This document shows, one piece after another, positions 18,150 to 26,522 of a stretch of 34,947 nt of DNA (within the stretch, counting starts at the first letter, position 1; every line of letters starts with the position of its first letter). Under the pieces are notes generated by a model, which worked only from the letters and a program-made list of their open reading frames with translations, ran no database searches and was not told where the DNA came from. Source of the DNA: Bacteroidetes bacterium UBA4408. GTDB lineage: Bacteria > Bacteroidota > Bacteroidia > UBA4408. The translations under genes were made by a program, and so were the position numbers. Location of the stretch: assembly GCA_002389785.1 (NCBI GenBank), contig DGQS01000195.1, positions 1 to 34,947 of the forward strand. The letters run 5' to 3'.

Positions 18150-19037
18150 ATGAAAAAAATCGCATTCATTTTTGCTTTCTTTTTGCTAGCATTCACTAAT
18201 TTGTCGGCACAGGTTGTTACTATAGGTAACGGTGTGAGTAATTTGTTATATGGCCCTATTTATATTTTTAGTAGCGGAAGTACGAATACACACAGTTGGA
18301 ATTTAAGTATTTATCAGCAATCAGAATTAGTTGCAAATGGTGCTACTCCGGGTTTGTTTACAAGTGCAGGTTGGTATAAAAACGACCTTGGCGCTTATTT
18401 ATCGAATGATGCCAGTTTCGAAATTTACATGAAACCTACTACACTATCCAATTTTTCGGGAGGTGCCGGGAATTTTGATATTGAGTCGGTGGGTGCTACA
18501 CTGGTTTATAGCAGTACAGCAGTTGGATTACCGGCTTCTATAGGATGGGTTGATTTTACTTTTTCAACTCCATTTATTTGGAATGGAACTGATAATGTAA
18601 TGGTTTTAACACGATGGGTGCGCACGGGAGCAGGCACAGCCGCGGTAAATTGGGCTGCTACTTCAGGCTTTAATCCTGCAGTTGTTTCACATTCATTTAG
18701 TGCTACTACAACAATGGGATCCTTATATACCACGGGAAGCAGAGCAAATATTCATTTCAGCGTTACGCCGGTTGGAATAAATAAGTTGGAAACAGATACT
18801 AAATTTTTAGTTTATCCCAATCCTGCAAAAGATAAAATAAATTTGAAGTTTGATGAAACTTATCCAGCAAAAAGCCTGAGTATTTGTGATGCTTTGGGAG
18901 CGGTTGTTTATACAGAAACTATAAAAAGTGGACAAACAGAAATTTTGTTGAATAATTTAGATGCGGGTATTTACTTTTTGAAAATTGAAATGCCGGACGC
19001 TATTTTATCTAAAAAACTGGTGATTGTGAATGAATAG
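18150..19037 (+). CDS. T9SS type A sorting domain-containing secreted protein
   Basis: 295 aa. It has a signal peptide (KKIAFIFAFFLLAFTNLSAQ, cleavage after SAQ). A ~175-residue beta-rich module spans about residues 30-210, and a T9SS type A C-terminal domain (about 218-295) contains LVYPNPAKDKINLKF and ends SKKLVIVNE. The central module has the pattern YGPIYI...YQQSEL...FSTPFIWNGTDNVMVL...RANIHFSV. This parallels a segment of the divergently encoded giant protein (FGTYYG...ASELTT...FSSPFVWNGTSNLVIE...RPNMVLGH). It has no enzyme motifs. Export to the cell surface or medium by T9SS is expected; function is unknown. Confidence 0.9.
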   Translation: MKKIAFIFAFFLLAFTNLSAQVVTIGNGVSNLLYGPIYIFSSGSTNTHSWNLSIYQQSELVANGATPGLFTSAGWYKNDLGAYLSNDASFEIYMKPTTLSNFSGGAGNFDIESVGATLVYSSTAVGLPASIGWVDFTFSTPFIWNGTDNVMVLTRWVRTGAGTAAVNWAATSGFNPAVVSHSFSATTTMGSLYTTGSRANIHFSVTPVGINKLETDTKFLVYPNPAKDKINLKFDETYPAKSLSICDALGAVVYTETIKSGQTEILLNNLDAGIYFLKIEMPDAILSKKLVIVNE

Positions 19038-19066
19038 TTGGTTGTGCTTCCTTTTTAAGAGGTAAA

Positions 19067-19471
19067 CTATTTAATCATGATGCCCTTTTTGTTTATTACC
19101 GGAATATTGATGAGGTTTTCTTCTAAGATTGTTTCCGGTAGAAAAATAAACTTCTTATCGTATAACTTTTTATCGAGGTAAAAACTAACCCAATATTCGT
19201 TATTTAGGCCAAATACATCTTCAATAATAGGCTCTATTTTTACAAAAGAATTAGGTTGAACCGTATCTAAAAAATGACGTAAAGTAGAGGTATTGACCTT
19301 TTCTTCATTTAAAACCCCATAGCCGGTACTCGTAACTAAAACAGCATCCAATGCGCGTTTTTTTAAGTTAATTAAGTAGGAATTCCAAATAGTTTCAGAG
19401 TATTCGTTTTTTTCTTTAACAATGGCAAGCGCCACATCTTCCACTTTTAATTCAGGAATATCTTTTATCAT
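19067..19471 (-). CDS. Conserved hypothetical protein (Bacteroidota-type, 134 aa)
   Basis: 134 aa, no signal peptide, charged, mixed alpha/beta. It contains WNSYLINLKKRALDAVLVTS, STLRHFLDTV and FGLNNEYWVSFYLDKKLYDKKFIF. I recall similar small proteins in many Bacteroidota, sometimes wrongly labelled as a phenylalanyl-tRNA synthetase subunit. Nothing here resembles a tRNA synthetase, so I leave the function open. Its ATG overlaps the stop of the upstream serine hydrolase gene by 4 nt (ATGA), indicating translational coupling. Confidence 0.75.
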   Translation of the reverse strand: MIKDIPELKVEDVALAIVKEKNEYSETIWNSYLINLKKRALDAVLVTSTGYGVLNEEKVNTSTLRHFLDTVQPNSFVKIEPIIEDVFGLNNEYWVSFYLDKKLYDKKFIFLPETILEENLINIPVINKKGIMIK

Positions 19472-20631
19472 AATTCATCCATAGCAAGAGCAGCATCCAA
19501 AAAGAGGTAAACATCTTTTGGATGGTCGTTTATTTTTTCAGTTGATCGTTTGTGGCCCAATCGTACCACTACCATATTTTTATCCGGAATAACAAATACA
19601 TATTGTCCTAAAATTCCACGCATGTAATAAATCGGATGGTTTTTGTAATTAAGTAACCACCAGCTATACCCGTATTTATTGTTTTTGTTGCCATTGTCAT
19701 CAATTAAATCTGCAGATTGTATCGATTGTTGCACGTATAGTTTTGAAACGAGTTGCTTTCCTTTCCATGAACCTTGATTTAAATAGAGTGATCCAAAACG
19801 TGCAAAGTCGCGGGCGTTGCTGTTAAAACAACAATATGCTTTTTCAACTCCTCCTTCATGATCCAAACTCCAGTACGCCGGATGATTAGCTCCCATTGGT
19901 TTCCAAAGTTTTTCGGATGCGTATTCACTAATGCTTTTTCCGGTTGCCTTTTCCAGCACAAATCCTAGTAATTCGGTATTACCACTAAGGTATTTCCAGT
20001 TTTTTCCAGGTTCTTCGGTTACTTGGTATTCGTAGGTTAAGGCTTTTAAATCGGAGCCATAATAAGCTGCGGCAGGATATGCAAACGGGTTAATATAATC
20101 TTCATCGAAATTAATACCGGAACTCATGGTAAGTAAATGTTTCACTGTAACTTTAGCATTTGCTCCAACTGCAAATTCGGGTATAAAATCAACGATGGGT
20201 TGATCTACACTTTTAATTTTATGTTCGTCGATCGCAATTCCAACTAAAATACTTACGATGCTTTTGCCCATTGAAAATGAATTGGTGTGCGACGTGTCAC
20301 TAAATCCGTCCCAATACTCTTCGTATTTCACAGAGTCGTTTTTCAACACAAAAAATGCGGTAGTTTTATATTTTTCAAACTCCGCACGCTGTTCAGCACT
20401 TATTTTATGTTGGTTGAAATCTCTAGCAGATGACCAGTTTTGAGCCGAGTCATTTAAAACGGTATGGTAACTAAAAATTTTGTATTCGCTAATGGATGGA
20501 CCGGAACGACCTTTGAGGTAAGTATTGGCTATTGCCTTAAATATGTATGTTTTACCACTAATAACCAGCGAAATACAGGCTACCACAAGTATAATTACAA
20601 TCCATTTAAGTATTTGTTTGGCAATTTTCAT
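19468..20631 (-). CDS. Serine hydrolase, class C beta-lactamase / NylB-like family
   Basis: 387 aa. Residues about 8-27 form a hydrophobic signal or anchor, so the enzyme is probably periplasmic and membrane-tethered. The SxxK nucleophile motif is SMGK at about Ser120-Lys123. The second motif is YLSGNTELLG, closer to the form in 6-aminohexanoate-dimer hydrolase-like enzymes than to the YxN of true class C beta-lactamases. A late GILGQYVFVIPDKNMVVVRLGH segment matches the C-terminal strand region. Likely an esterase, amidase or peptidase; the substrate is unknown and a resistance role is not supported. It is followed by a coupled 134-aa gene. Confidence 0.9.
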   Translation of the reverse strand: MKIAKQILKWIVIILVVACISLVISGKTYIFKAIANTYLKGRSGPSISEYKIFSYHTVLNDSAQNWSSARDFNQHKISAEQRAEFEKYKTTAFFVLKNDSVKYEEYWDGFSDTSHTNSFSMGKSIVSILVGIAIDEHKIKSVDQPIVDFIPEFAVGANAKVTVKHLLTMSSGINFDEDYINPFAYPAAAYYGSDLKALTYEYQVTEEPGKNWKYLSGNTELLGFVLEKATGKSISEYASEKLWKPMGANHPAYWSLDHEGGVEKAYCCFNSNARDFARFGSLYLNQGSWKGKQLVSKLYVQQSIQSADLIDDNGNKNNKYGYSWWLLNYKNHPIYYMRGILGQYVFVIPDKNMVVVRLGHKRSTEKINDHPKDVYLFLDAALAMDEL

Positions 20632-20805
20632 TACTAGTTATTTAACTCGAAGATACATTTTTATTCAAATGAAAATAATCAGTAATTAAAAGAAGTACAC
20701 TAACCTTTGTACATTAAATTACAGGAACTTTTGTTAATGAATACCGGGAATGTCAGGTTCTAGAATCAGGTAAATAAGCCATTCCCCGATATTTTAACTT
20801 TGAAA

Positions 20806-21015
20806 CTAAGCCTTTTTCAAAAACTCGGTTTTCAACACCAACAATGTACCATTTACTTTTCCTTCAATTTCATGGGCAGTATCGGTAAGTCGAATATTTT
20901 TTACCACTTGACCACGCTTAATATCCGTAGATAATCCTTTTACTTTTAAACTTCTGATAACAGTTACTGAATCGCCTGTATTCAGTATGTTTCCATTGCT
21001 GTCTTTCACTTCCAT
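20806..21015 (-). CDS. PhnA-domain protein (short form)
   Basis: 69 aa, matching only the C-terminal PhnA/YjdM domain: VKDSNGNILNTGDSVTVIRS, then LKVKGLSTDIKRGQVVKNI and a closing LVLKTEFLKKA. The N-terminal zinc-ribbon part of the longer E. coli protein is absent. Short versions like this are common in Bacteroidota. Despite the historical name, a role in phosphonate use is not supported, and no phosphonate genes are nearby. It is the last gene of the isomerase-lipB-phnA run, 9 nt after lipB. Confidence 0.85.
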   Translation of the reverse strand: MEVKDSNGNILNTGDSVTVIRSLKVKGLSTDIKRGQVVKNIRLTDTAHEIEGKVNGTLLVLKTEFLKKA

Positions 21016-21024
21016 ATGAATGTA

Positions 21025-21753
21025 TTAATTTGTAACTAATGAATAATTTTCTGATTGAAGCATACATTCAAACAGCTGTTGAAAATGGGCTTTTAAGCGT
21101 TCTTTTACAAGTTGCATTTCAATTTTTTTAACGCACTCTTTTTCCATGGAGGTAACAGCTTTGTTGCTAATTCCGCAAGGAACAATTTGATTAAAATAAT
21201 CGAGATTGGTTGAAACGTTCAAAGCAAAACCATGCATGGTAACCCAGCGACTACAACGCACTCCCATAGCACAAATTTTTCGGGCTTTTTCAGGATGACT
21301 GGCATCCAGCCACACTCCAGTGTAACCGGGGTACCGTTCTCCAACTAAACCAAAATCGGCGAGTGTTAAAATAATAGCTTCTTCCAGTAATCGCAGGTAT
21401 TTATGCACATCGGTAAAAAAATTGTCTAAATCTAAAATTGGGTAGCCTACTAACTGGCCAGGACCATGAAAGGTAATATCGCCACCGCGGTTAATTGGAA
21501 AATACCCAATATTGTTTTCAGACAATTCTTCTTTACTAATCAACAAATTTTTTTCGGAACCACTTTTTCCAAGTGTGTATACCGGAGGATGTTCGCAAAA
21601 CAAAAGGTAGTTTTTTGTAGCTTGTGTGGCCCTTTCTTGCGCCTCACGATTACTCATTTTTTGTGCGATAATTTGTGCAAACAAGTTTTCCTGATACGTC
21701 CATGCATCCTGATACTCCATCAATCCTAAATCGCGAAAAATAACTGTTTGCAT
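21025..21753 (-). CDS. lipB: Octanoyl-[acyl-carrier-protein]:protein octanoyltransferase
   Basis: LipB moves octanoate from acyl carrier protein onto lipoyl domains of 2-oxoacid dehydrogenases and the glycine cleavage H protein, before LipA adds sulfur. 242 aa, usual length. Visible signatures are EHPPVYTLGKSG, RGGDITFHGPGQLVGYPILD and GYTGVWLD. RKICAMGVRCSRWVTMHGFA contains the catalytic Lys, and IVPCGI the acyl-intermediate Cys (about residue 192). It lies 13 nt after the isomerase gene and 9 nt before the PhnA gene, so all three are probably one transcript. No lipA is in the window. Confidence 0.96.
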   Translation of the reverse strand: MQTVIFRDLGLMEYQDAWTYQENLFAQIIAQKMSNREAQERATQATKNYLLFCEHPPVYTLGKSGSEKNLLISKEELSENNIGYFPINRGGDITFHGPGQLVGYPILDLDNFFTDVHKYLRLLEEAIILTLADFGLVGERYPGYTGVWLDASHPEKARKICAMGVRCSRWVTMHGFALNVSTNLDYFNQIVPCGISNKAVTSMEKECVKKIEMQLVKERLKAHFQQLFECMLQSENYSLVTN

Positions 21754-21766
21754 TGCTTACAGCAGG

Positions 21767-22750
21767 TTAAATTTTTGCCAGCTCATTTTTTAAGTGGTTG
21801 ATCACATTAACTTCCGTTGCATCAATTTTATTAATATCGGCAATAAAACAACTAATCCAATCCCCCAAATGAATGTGATATAACGCATTTTCAATTTTAG
21901 AATCGCCTTTACTATGTAATTCAACATAGTGTGGGGTATATTTTTCAAATACTGTTTTGTTTACCTCCAGTCGTTTTACTGAGCGATAAAAATCGTGCTT
22001 GGTGCGAATAGCACAAACAATTAGGTTGTCATTTTTGTGTGTCCAACCAACCAGTTCATTGTGGTTCATTTCGGGGATCACATGATGCCAACAAAGCATT
22101 TTTCCATTTTCGTTAATTTGCTGGCGAAAGCGTACAGCGACACCTTCAGTTGATCCAAGTGTGTAAATTACAGGAGTTTTACCAACAAATTTTTGGGCCA
22201 CTTCCAGAGCGGTTTTTTGTATGTCACTTTCTTCTGCATCGAGTAATTTAATAGCCTTTGACAAATCGTTTTTATAAGCATCACTAATGATACCGTTGAA
22301 ATGCAAAATTTTGAAAAGTTGCAGTCCGGAATATCCAAAACTTGCGCGTGGTGGTCGACCGGGTGGTATAAATATGCAATCGTATCCTGCAGTTTTTGCC
22401 ATTTCAGCAATTTTACCTCCGGAGGTAACACATACTATTTTTGCATTTTGTTTCATTGCAAACTCCATTGCACTAATGGTTTCTTCAGTGTTTCCACTGT
22501 AAGAACAAATAATGGCCAAAGTGTTTTTGCTTACAAAAGCAGGAATGAAATAATCTTTATTAACTGTAATTGGCACAGTTGCTTCACCTGCAACCAATTC
22601 GGCTACAATTGTGCCACCTATACCCGAACCACCACAACCTGAAATAAATACATTGTGTATTGCATTGCTCGATTTTGTTAAGATTGCAGCCTCGCTAATT
22701 TGGAAGGAAGCACTTAATTCTTTAGAAAACTCTTCAACTAGTTTTTTCAT
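21767..22750 (-). CDS. Bifunctional phosphoglucose/phosphomannose isomerase family protein (SIS domains)
   Basis: 327 aa, cytoplasmic. It has two SIS-type sugar-phosphate-binding halves. The first contains SGCGGSGIGGTIVAE (about residues 36-50) and SYSGNTEET (about 84-92), the phosphate-binding serines. A PPGRPPRASFGYS stretch (about 128-140) and an EMNHNELVGW segment with the likely catalytic His follow, both typical of the archaeal/bacterial dual-specificity PGI/PMI family. It would interconvert glucose-6-P or mannose-6-P with fructose-6-P. It is the first gene of the operon with lipB and phnA. A predicted promoter (22931-22938) implies a leader of about 165 nt. Confidence 0.9.
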   Translation of the reverse strand: MKKLVEEFSKELSASFQISEAAILTKSSNAIHNVFISGCGGSGIGGTIVAELVAGEATVPITVNKDYFIPAFVSKNTLAIICSYSGNTEETISAMEFAMKQNAKIVCVTSGGKIAEMAKTAGYDCIFIPPGRPPRASFGYSGLQLFKILHFNGIISDAYKNDLSKAIKLLDAEESDIQKTALEVAQKFVGKTPVIYTLGSTEGVAVRFRQQINENGKMLCWHHVIPEMNHNELVGWTHKNDNLIVCAIRTKHDFYRSVKRLEVNKTVFEKYTPHYVELHSKGDSKIENALYHIHLGDWISCFIADINKIDATEVNVINHLKNELAKI

Positions 22751-22889
22751 AAGTTTATTTATTCGTTTTGTTACGCCAATTATTCACCCATTAAGTAGAA
22801 AATCAAAAAATCTATAGCTGCTGTACAAAAACTATATTCAATAGATTTTAGAAAATAAATTGCTATTAGCTTATTCAAATAATAGAGAA

Positions 22890-22912
22890 TTGATTGTGAT
22901 TATCGCAATCAA
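22890..22912 (-). promoter_or_regulatory. Inverted repeat in the isomerase operon leader
   Basis: TTGATTG (22890-22896) and CAATCAA (22906-22912) are perfect 7-bp arms with a 9-nt spacer, just downstream of the predicted start site. It could be a leader hairpin or a regulator-binding site. No regulator is identified. Confidence 0.35.
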
Positions 22913-22930
22913 CCAAATTCAAATGAATTG

Positions 22931-22938
22931 CGAAGGTA
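22931..22938 (-). promoter_or_regulatory. Predicted -7 element for the isomerase-lipB-phnA operon
   Basis: TACCTTCG on the minus strand has one mismatch to TAnnTTTG. No clear -33 TTTG is seen at 18-20 bp. Confidence 0.25.
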
Positions 22939-23241
22939 GCAAAAAATGAAAATGTATTCCGAAAAAAAGTAGTTTCTTATTTCTACAGAGCTGCAATAGG
23001 TGAGATTTTCATTGCTTTACGAAACATCGAAACAGCACAATAAAATAATCGTTTTTTCTGTTTTTGAAATTGAAACAGCAGATTATAAGAAAGGATTATA
23101 ACTCGGTTTTATTTACAATAGCACAGCTAGTAAAGTCAGCCCATTAAGTATTTTTTTAAACTTGACCAATCAAAAATTACTTTCATCGATAAAACAACTA
23201 TTTATCCGATATTTGAAGGAGATGAAAAAAACGAAAAAGAT

Positions 23242-23712
23242 CTATTTTACTGACTTCAAAAGAACTTCAGTTCCATTTTCAGTTGCCCGTATCAGTCCAC
23301 CTTTTTCGATAACGAGTTTTTGATATTTCGGCTCAATTAAAATCTTTCCGTTAATATCAACCAGGCCAATCATATTGTCTTTTGTAATTGTTGCTTTTCC
23401 ATATTTAAAATTGCTGATGCGCTGATAATTTGGCTTTAACAAAACCTTCCCGGTTTTTGAAATGAGTCCAACTAAGCCATCCTTATGAGCAAAGGCAATT
23501 CCGTCGCTCCCAAATCCGCTTAGTTTATCCCATTCAGGTTTAATAACTTCTTTACCATCACTATTAATGGCACCAACTTTTCCATTTAAACGAACAATGG
23601 CAATACCGTTATAAAACTTACCAATGTTATCATACTTTGCAGAAATTACAGTTTGTTGAGCTCCTACCACTAATGAAGCAAAGGCAAAAAGAAAAAAAAG
23701 AAATTTTTTCAT
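23242..23712 (-). CDS. WG-repeat secreted protein
   Basis: 156 aa from the ATG at 23712, which directly starts the signal peptide (KKFLFFLFAFASLVVGAQ). A longer frame from a TTG at 23739 adds residues before the signal and is less likely. The mature part is three WG repeats of ~35 residues: GKVGAINSDGKEVIKPEWDKL, then GLVGLISKTGKVLLKPNYQ and MIGLVDINGKILIEPKYQKL. The repeats probably form a small beta-rich fold. WG-repeat proteins are frequent in Bacteroidota with no general function known. No sorting domain, so probably periplasmic. It lies 69 nt after the GIN-domain gene. Confidence 0.88.
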   Translation of the reverse strand: MKKFLFFLFAFASLVVGAQQTVISAKYDNIGKFYNGIAIVRLNGKVGAINSDGKEVIKPEWDKLSGFGSDGIAFAHKDGLVGLISKTGKVLLKPNYQRISNFKYGKATITKDNMIGLVDINGKILIEPKYQKLVIEKGGLIRATENGTEVLLKSVK

Positions 23713-23781
23713 TGTATTAAATGATTTATGCTTAAACAAGTATTAAGAATTCTAAATTAATCTACCTTCAAAAATACACAA

Positions 23782-24498
23782 TCAATTTTCCTTTATCAAT
23801 TGTCCGCTTCCACTAATTTCGCTTTTTACTTTTTGCGGATTACCCAAATAATGAACGGAACCGCTACCATTGATATTGGATGTGAGTTTTTCACTAACAT
23901 GTAACTTGGCCATACCAGAGCCAGAAACAGTCACATCACAATCATCGATGTAGCATTCACTCGCCAGTATATTTCCAGAACCGGTGACTTCAAGCTCTGC
24001 AGCAGTAACTTTTCCAGTTAAAATTAAATCGCCGGATCCGTTTAATGAAACATCGAGTTTCTCGTTCATAAGCACCAAAGAAACCTTTCCACTTCCTGAA
24101 ATGTCAATACTGGTTTTTTCAGTCTTAAAACTAGACTCACTTGTAATAGATCCACTTCCGTTTAGTTCAATCTCTTCAATGTTTTTTAATGTAAGCCAAA
24201 GCTCAATAGGTTCGTTTGTTGAGATTGAATTTTTTGTTTTAATTACTAAGTTCGATCCATCCATTTCAGTTATAATTTCATCGGCAATATTTTGTTGTGA
24301 TCGTATAATAACCGATGGGGTATCTCCCTGAATCAAATAAACATTGGCATTCATATCCAAGGTTACACCATTGAATTCGATTGTGTTCCTTTTTTGACTT
24401 ACTAAAGGCCCCGTACCTTCAATAGTTGTACAAGCAGAGTTAAGTACAAGCAAAATAGTAATACTCAAAAATAGGAACCGGTTAATTTTATTTTTCAT
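23782..24498 (-). CDS. Head GIN-domain (DUF2807) lipoprotein
   Basis: 238 aa. The N-terminus is a probable lipoprotein signal with Cys23 (LVLNSAC; the lipobox is loose). The rest matches the putative auto-transporter adhesin 'head GIN domain' (DUF2807) family: FNGVTLDMNANVYLIQG near the start, then about seven SGSG or NGSG turns spaced roughly 15-20 residues (for example LNGSGSI, ISGSGKV, VTGSGNI, VSGSGMA, ISGSGQL). This periodicity fits a right-handed beta-helix. Role unknown. A -7-like TACCTTCA on the minus strand at 24513-24520 is a possible promoter. Confidence 0.9.
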   Translation of the reverse strand: MKNKINRFLFLSITILLVLNSACTTIEGTGPLVSQKRNTIEFNGVTLDMNANVYLIQGDTPSVIIRSQQNIADEIITEMDGSNLVIKTKNSISTNEPIELWLTLKNIEEIELNGSGSITSESSFKTEKTSIDISGSGKVSLVLMNEKLDVSLNGSGDLILTGKVTAAELEVTGSGNILASECYIDDCDVTVSGSGMAKLHVSEKLTSNINGSGSVHYLGNPQKVKSEISGSGQLIKEN

Positions 24499-24602
24499 GG
24501 GCGTTTTTAGAATGAAGGTAAAACTAACACAAATATTCTAAAGTTATTAGGAACTATTGATGTAACAATGCTCTGACTAAATAGCAGAAATCGGATTATG
24601 CT

Positions 24603-26330
24603 TTATTTTTTGATTAGCTTAATGATTTTTGTTTCGCTTACACCAGTTATTTTTGCAAGATATATTCCGGCTTCAAGTTCATTGCCAAATTGAAAGCCCG
24701 CTTTAACATTTTCATGCTTTTGTATTTCTCTTCCGGTAAGGTCAAGTAGGGTAAGTGTTGCAAAATCATCTTCTGCAGTTTGAAAGGTGAAATTGCTGTT
24801 AGATGGATTGGGATAAATCACTAATCCTTTTTCCATAGCTTGATAAGGTTCAAGTTCCATCTTCCTTAATCCAACACAAGCTCCCATTTTTGCACCTTTT
24901 GAGAGGTAAAGTGCTACATCGGCATTGGCATAGCACCTGGTTTTATTGAGGTAACATAATTGAGTAAATCCGGTACTACAAGAAACAATTTTATCGGCAA
25001 TTCGTGTGGTGCGGACATCGTAACTTGCATTACCATTACGACCGGTAACGTAAACATTGCTTAAATTGTCTTTGTAAATTGCACTTACAAAATCGTTTTC
25101 ACCAGCTAAACCATCGCCTCTTTGTTCCCAGCGCTTAGCTCCTGAATTCGATAATTTGTAAGCAAGCATATCACTAACAAAAGAAGCAGAGTCTTTAACT
25201 TCAGCACCAATATAAATATTACCACTGTTATCGCTTACTGCCGACTTAGCCCATTCGTGTACATAGTTTCCATTGTTGTGAACTTTGAGCCATTGTTGGG
25301 TGCCTCCGGAAGAAAATTTAGCAACAAAAATCCTACTAGGCTGCGCTCCACTAATATTGTTAGTGTCCAAGGCATTTCCAACAACATAACTGTTTCCTGT
25401 TGCATCAAAAAGAATTTCCTTAACAGTATTTGATCCTTTGTGTCCAAATACCCTTTGCCATTGACGTAATCCATTACTGTTGTACTTTACCAAAACAAGG
25501 TCACGTTGATTCGCACTACCGTTGTAATTTACTGTCCCTGCCACAAATACATTTCCGGTGGCATTATCAATTGAAATTTTTTCTCCCTTATCTTGTAAAT
25601 TGGATGCTCCGTTGTAGGTTTTAGTCCAAAGCAATAAACCATTGGCATTGTATTTTTGAACTACAAAATCAGCATTATTGTTGGTACTGTTTTGTGTTCC
25701 TAATACATATATATTGCTACTGTTGTCTATGGCAATATCTGTTAATTGACAGCTTCCTAAACCAGTATAAGTTCTTGTCCATTTATCCACACCAACAGAA
25801 GATATTTGTTTAATAAAAAAACCTGAAGTGCTATTGTTTACATATTCCTGAAAGGTCCCGGCAACAATACAGTTTTCTGCATTATCAATAGCCATATCAA
25901 CCGGAATAAAACGGTAATTTATGCTATCGCCGGAGTTGAATTGAAATTTAAAAGTTGAGCTGGGTGTGAATTTGGTAATAGAGTAAGCAAGGTCATTGTT
26001 ACCTATATCTACTGATGAAAGTGCATAAATATTTGCATTCACTGCTTGTTCTATTTTTACCAGATTTCCGGGAAGGGCGGGGTTACATTTATAAGCAAAT
26101 ACGAGCGTTCCGGTACTATCGTATTTCATAGATAAAATATTTTGATCAGGTCCAAAAGTTGAAAGTCCGGCAACATAAACACTTCCTTGGCTGTTTACCA
26201 TAACACGCTGACCTTCGTCACTAGTGCCTGAATCGTAGCTACGGTGCCACAGTATAGTTGATTGTGCGAGCAAATTTGCACTATTGAAGAGTATACATGT
26301 ACAGATAATTGAGAGTCGAAGTGTTTTCAT
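24603..26330 (-). CDS. Secreted beta-propeller (SBBP/delta-60-like) protein with T9SS type A sorting domain
   Basis: 575 aa. A signal peptide (about residues 1-22, ending LLAQ) is followed by seven or so repeats of ~50 residues of the form LxWxxxYxG...xDxxGNxYVxGxxxxxxxxxDxxxxKYxxxG, as in SBBP/delta-60 propeller proteins. A short Cys-containing linker (CYLNKTRCYANAD) precedes the T9SS type A domain (about residues 500-575) with LVIYPNPSNSNFTFQTAEDD and ending TKIIKLIKK. It would be exported to the surface or medium. The binding target is unknown. It is a stand-alone gene after the porP/porE-like operon, with 192 nt between. Confidence 0.92.
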   Translation of the reverse strand: MKTLRLSIICTCILFNSANLLAQSTILWHRSYDSGTSDEGQRVMVNSQGSVYVAGLSTFGPDQNILSMKYDSTGTLVFAYKCNPALPGNLVKIEQAVNANIYALSSVDIGNNDLAYSITKFTPSSTFKFQFNSGDSINYRFIPVDMAIDNAENCIVAGTFQEYVNNSTSGFFIKQISSVGVDKWTRTYTGLGSCQLTDIAIDNSSNIYVLGTQNSTNNNADFVVQKYNANGLLLWTKTYNGASNLQDKGEKISIDNATGNVFVAGTVNYNGSANQRDLVLVKYNSNGLRQWQRVFGHKGSNTVKEILFDATGNSYVVGNALDTNNISGAQPSRIFVAKFSSGGTQQWLKVHNNGNYVHEWAKSAVSDNSGNIYIGAEVKDSASFVSDMLAYKLSNSGAKRWEQRGDGLAGENDFVSAIYKDNLSNVYVTGRNGNASYDVRTTRIADKIVSCSTGFTQLCYLNKTRCYANADVALYLSKGAKMGACVGLRKMELEPYQAMEKGLVIYPNPSNSNFTFQTAEDDFATLTLLDLTGREIQKHENVKAGFQFGNELEAGIYLAKITGVSETKIIKLIKK

Positions 26331-26522
26331 GATAGTGTATTATTGTAACTTGTTTTTTAAAGCACTCGGTTAATTCAAATGTTTTATTTCAAATGATAAG
26401 AGGCAATGATTACTTATACGTAAGAATTATAATAATGTTTCCCTTTAGCACAAAAAATCCAGTGTTTAGAAACTAAAAGTACAAATTTTTTTTCCGAACA
26501 AAAGCAAATTTCACTCGGTAGT

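Larger units (their letters stand above)
22751..23241. other. 491-bp intergenic region without a recognisable gene
   Basis: The right part is downstream of the WG-repeat gene and shows no clear terminator. The left part would be the leader of the isomerase-lipB-phnA operon. It holds a -7-like TACCTTCG on the minus strand (22931-22938), an inverted repeat TTGATTG...CAATCAA (22890-22912), and a small inverted repeat AATTCA-AA-TGAATT near 22917-22930. I found no coding frame with protein-like content. Confidence 0.6.

Noticed and set aside
19468..20631. Antibiotic-resistance beta-lactamase
   Set aside because: It has the SxxK motif, but the second motif and overall pattern fit NylB-like hydrolases, and nothing in the context supports resistance.
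20806..21015. Phosphonate-utilisation function for the PhnA-domain gene
   Set aside because: The name is historical, there are no C-P lyase or phosphonate transport genes nearby, and only the C-terminal domain is present.
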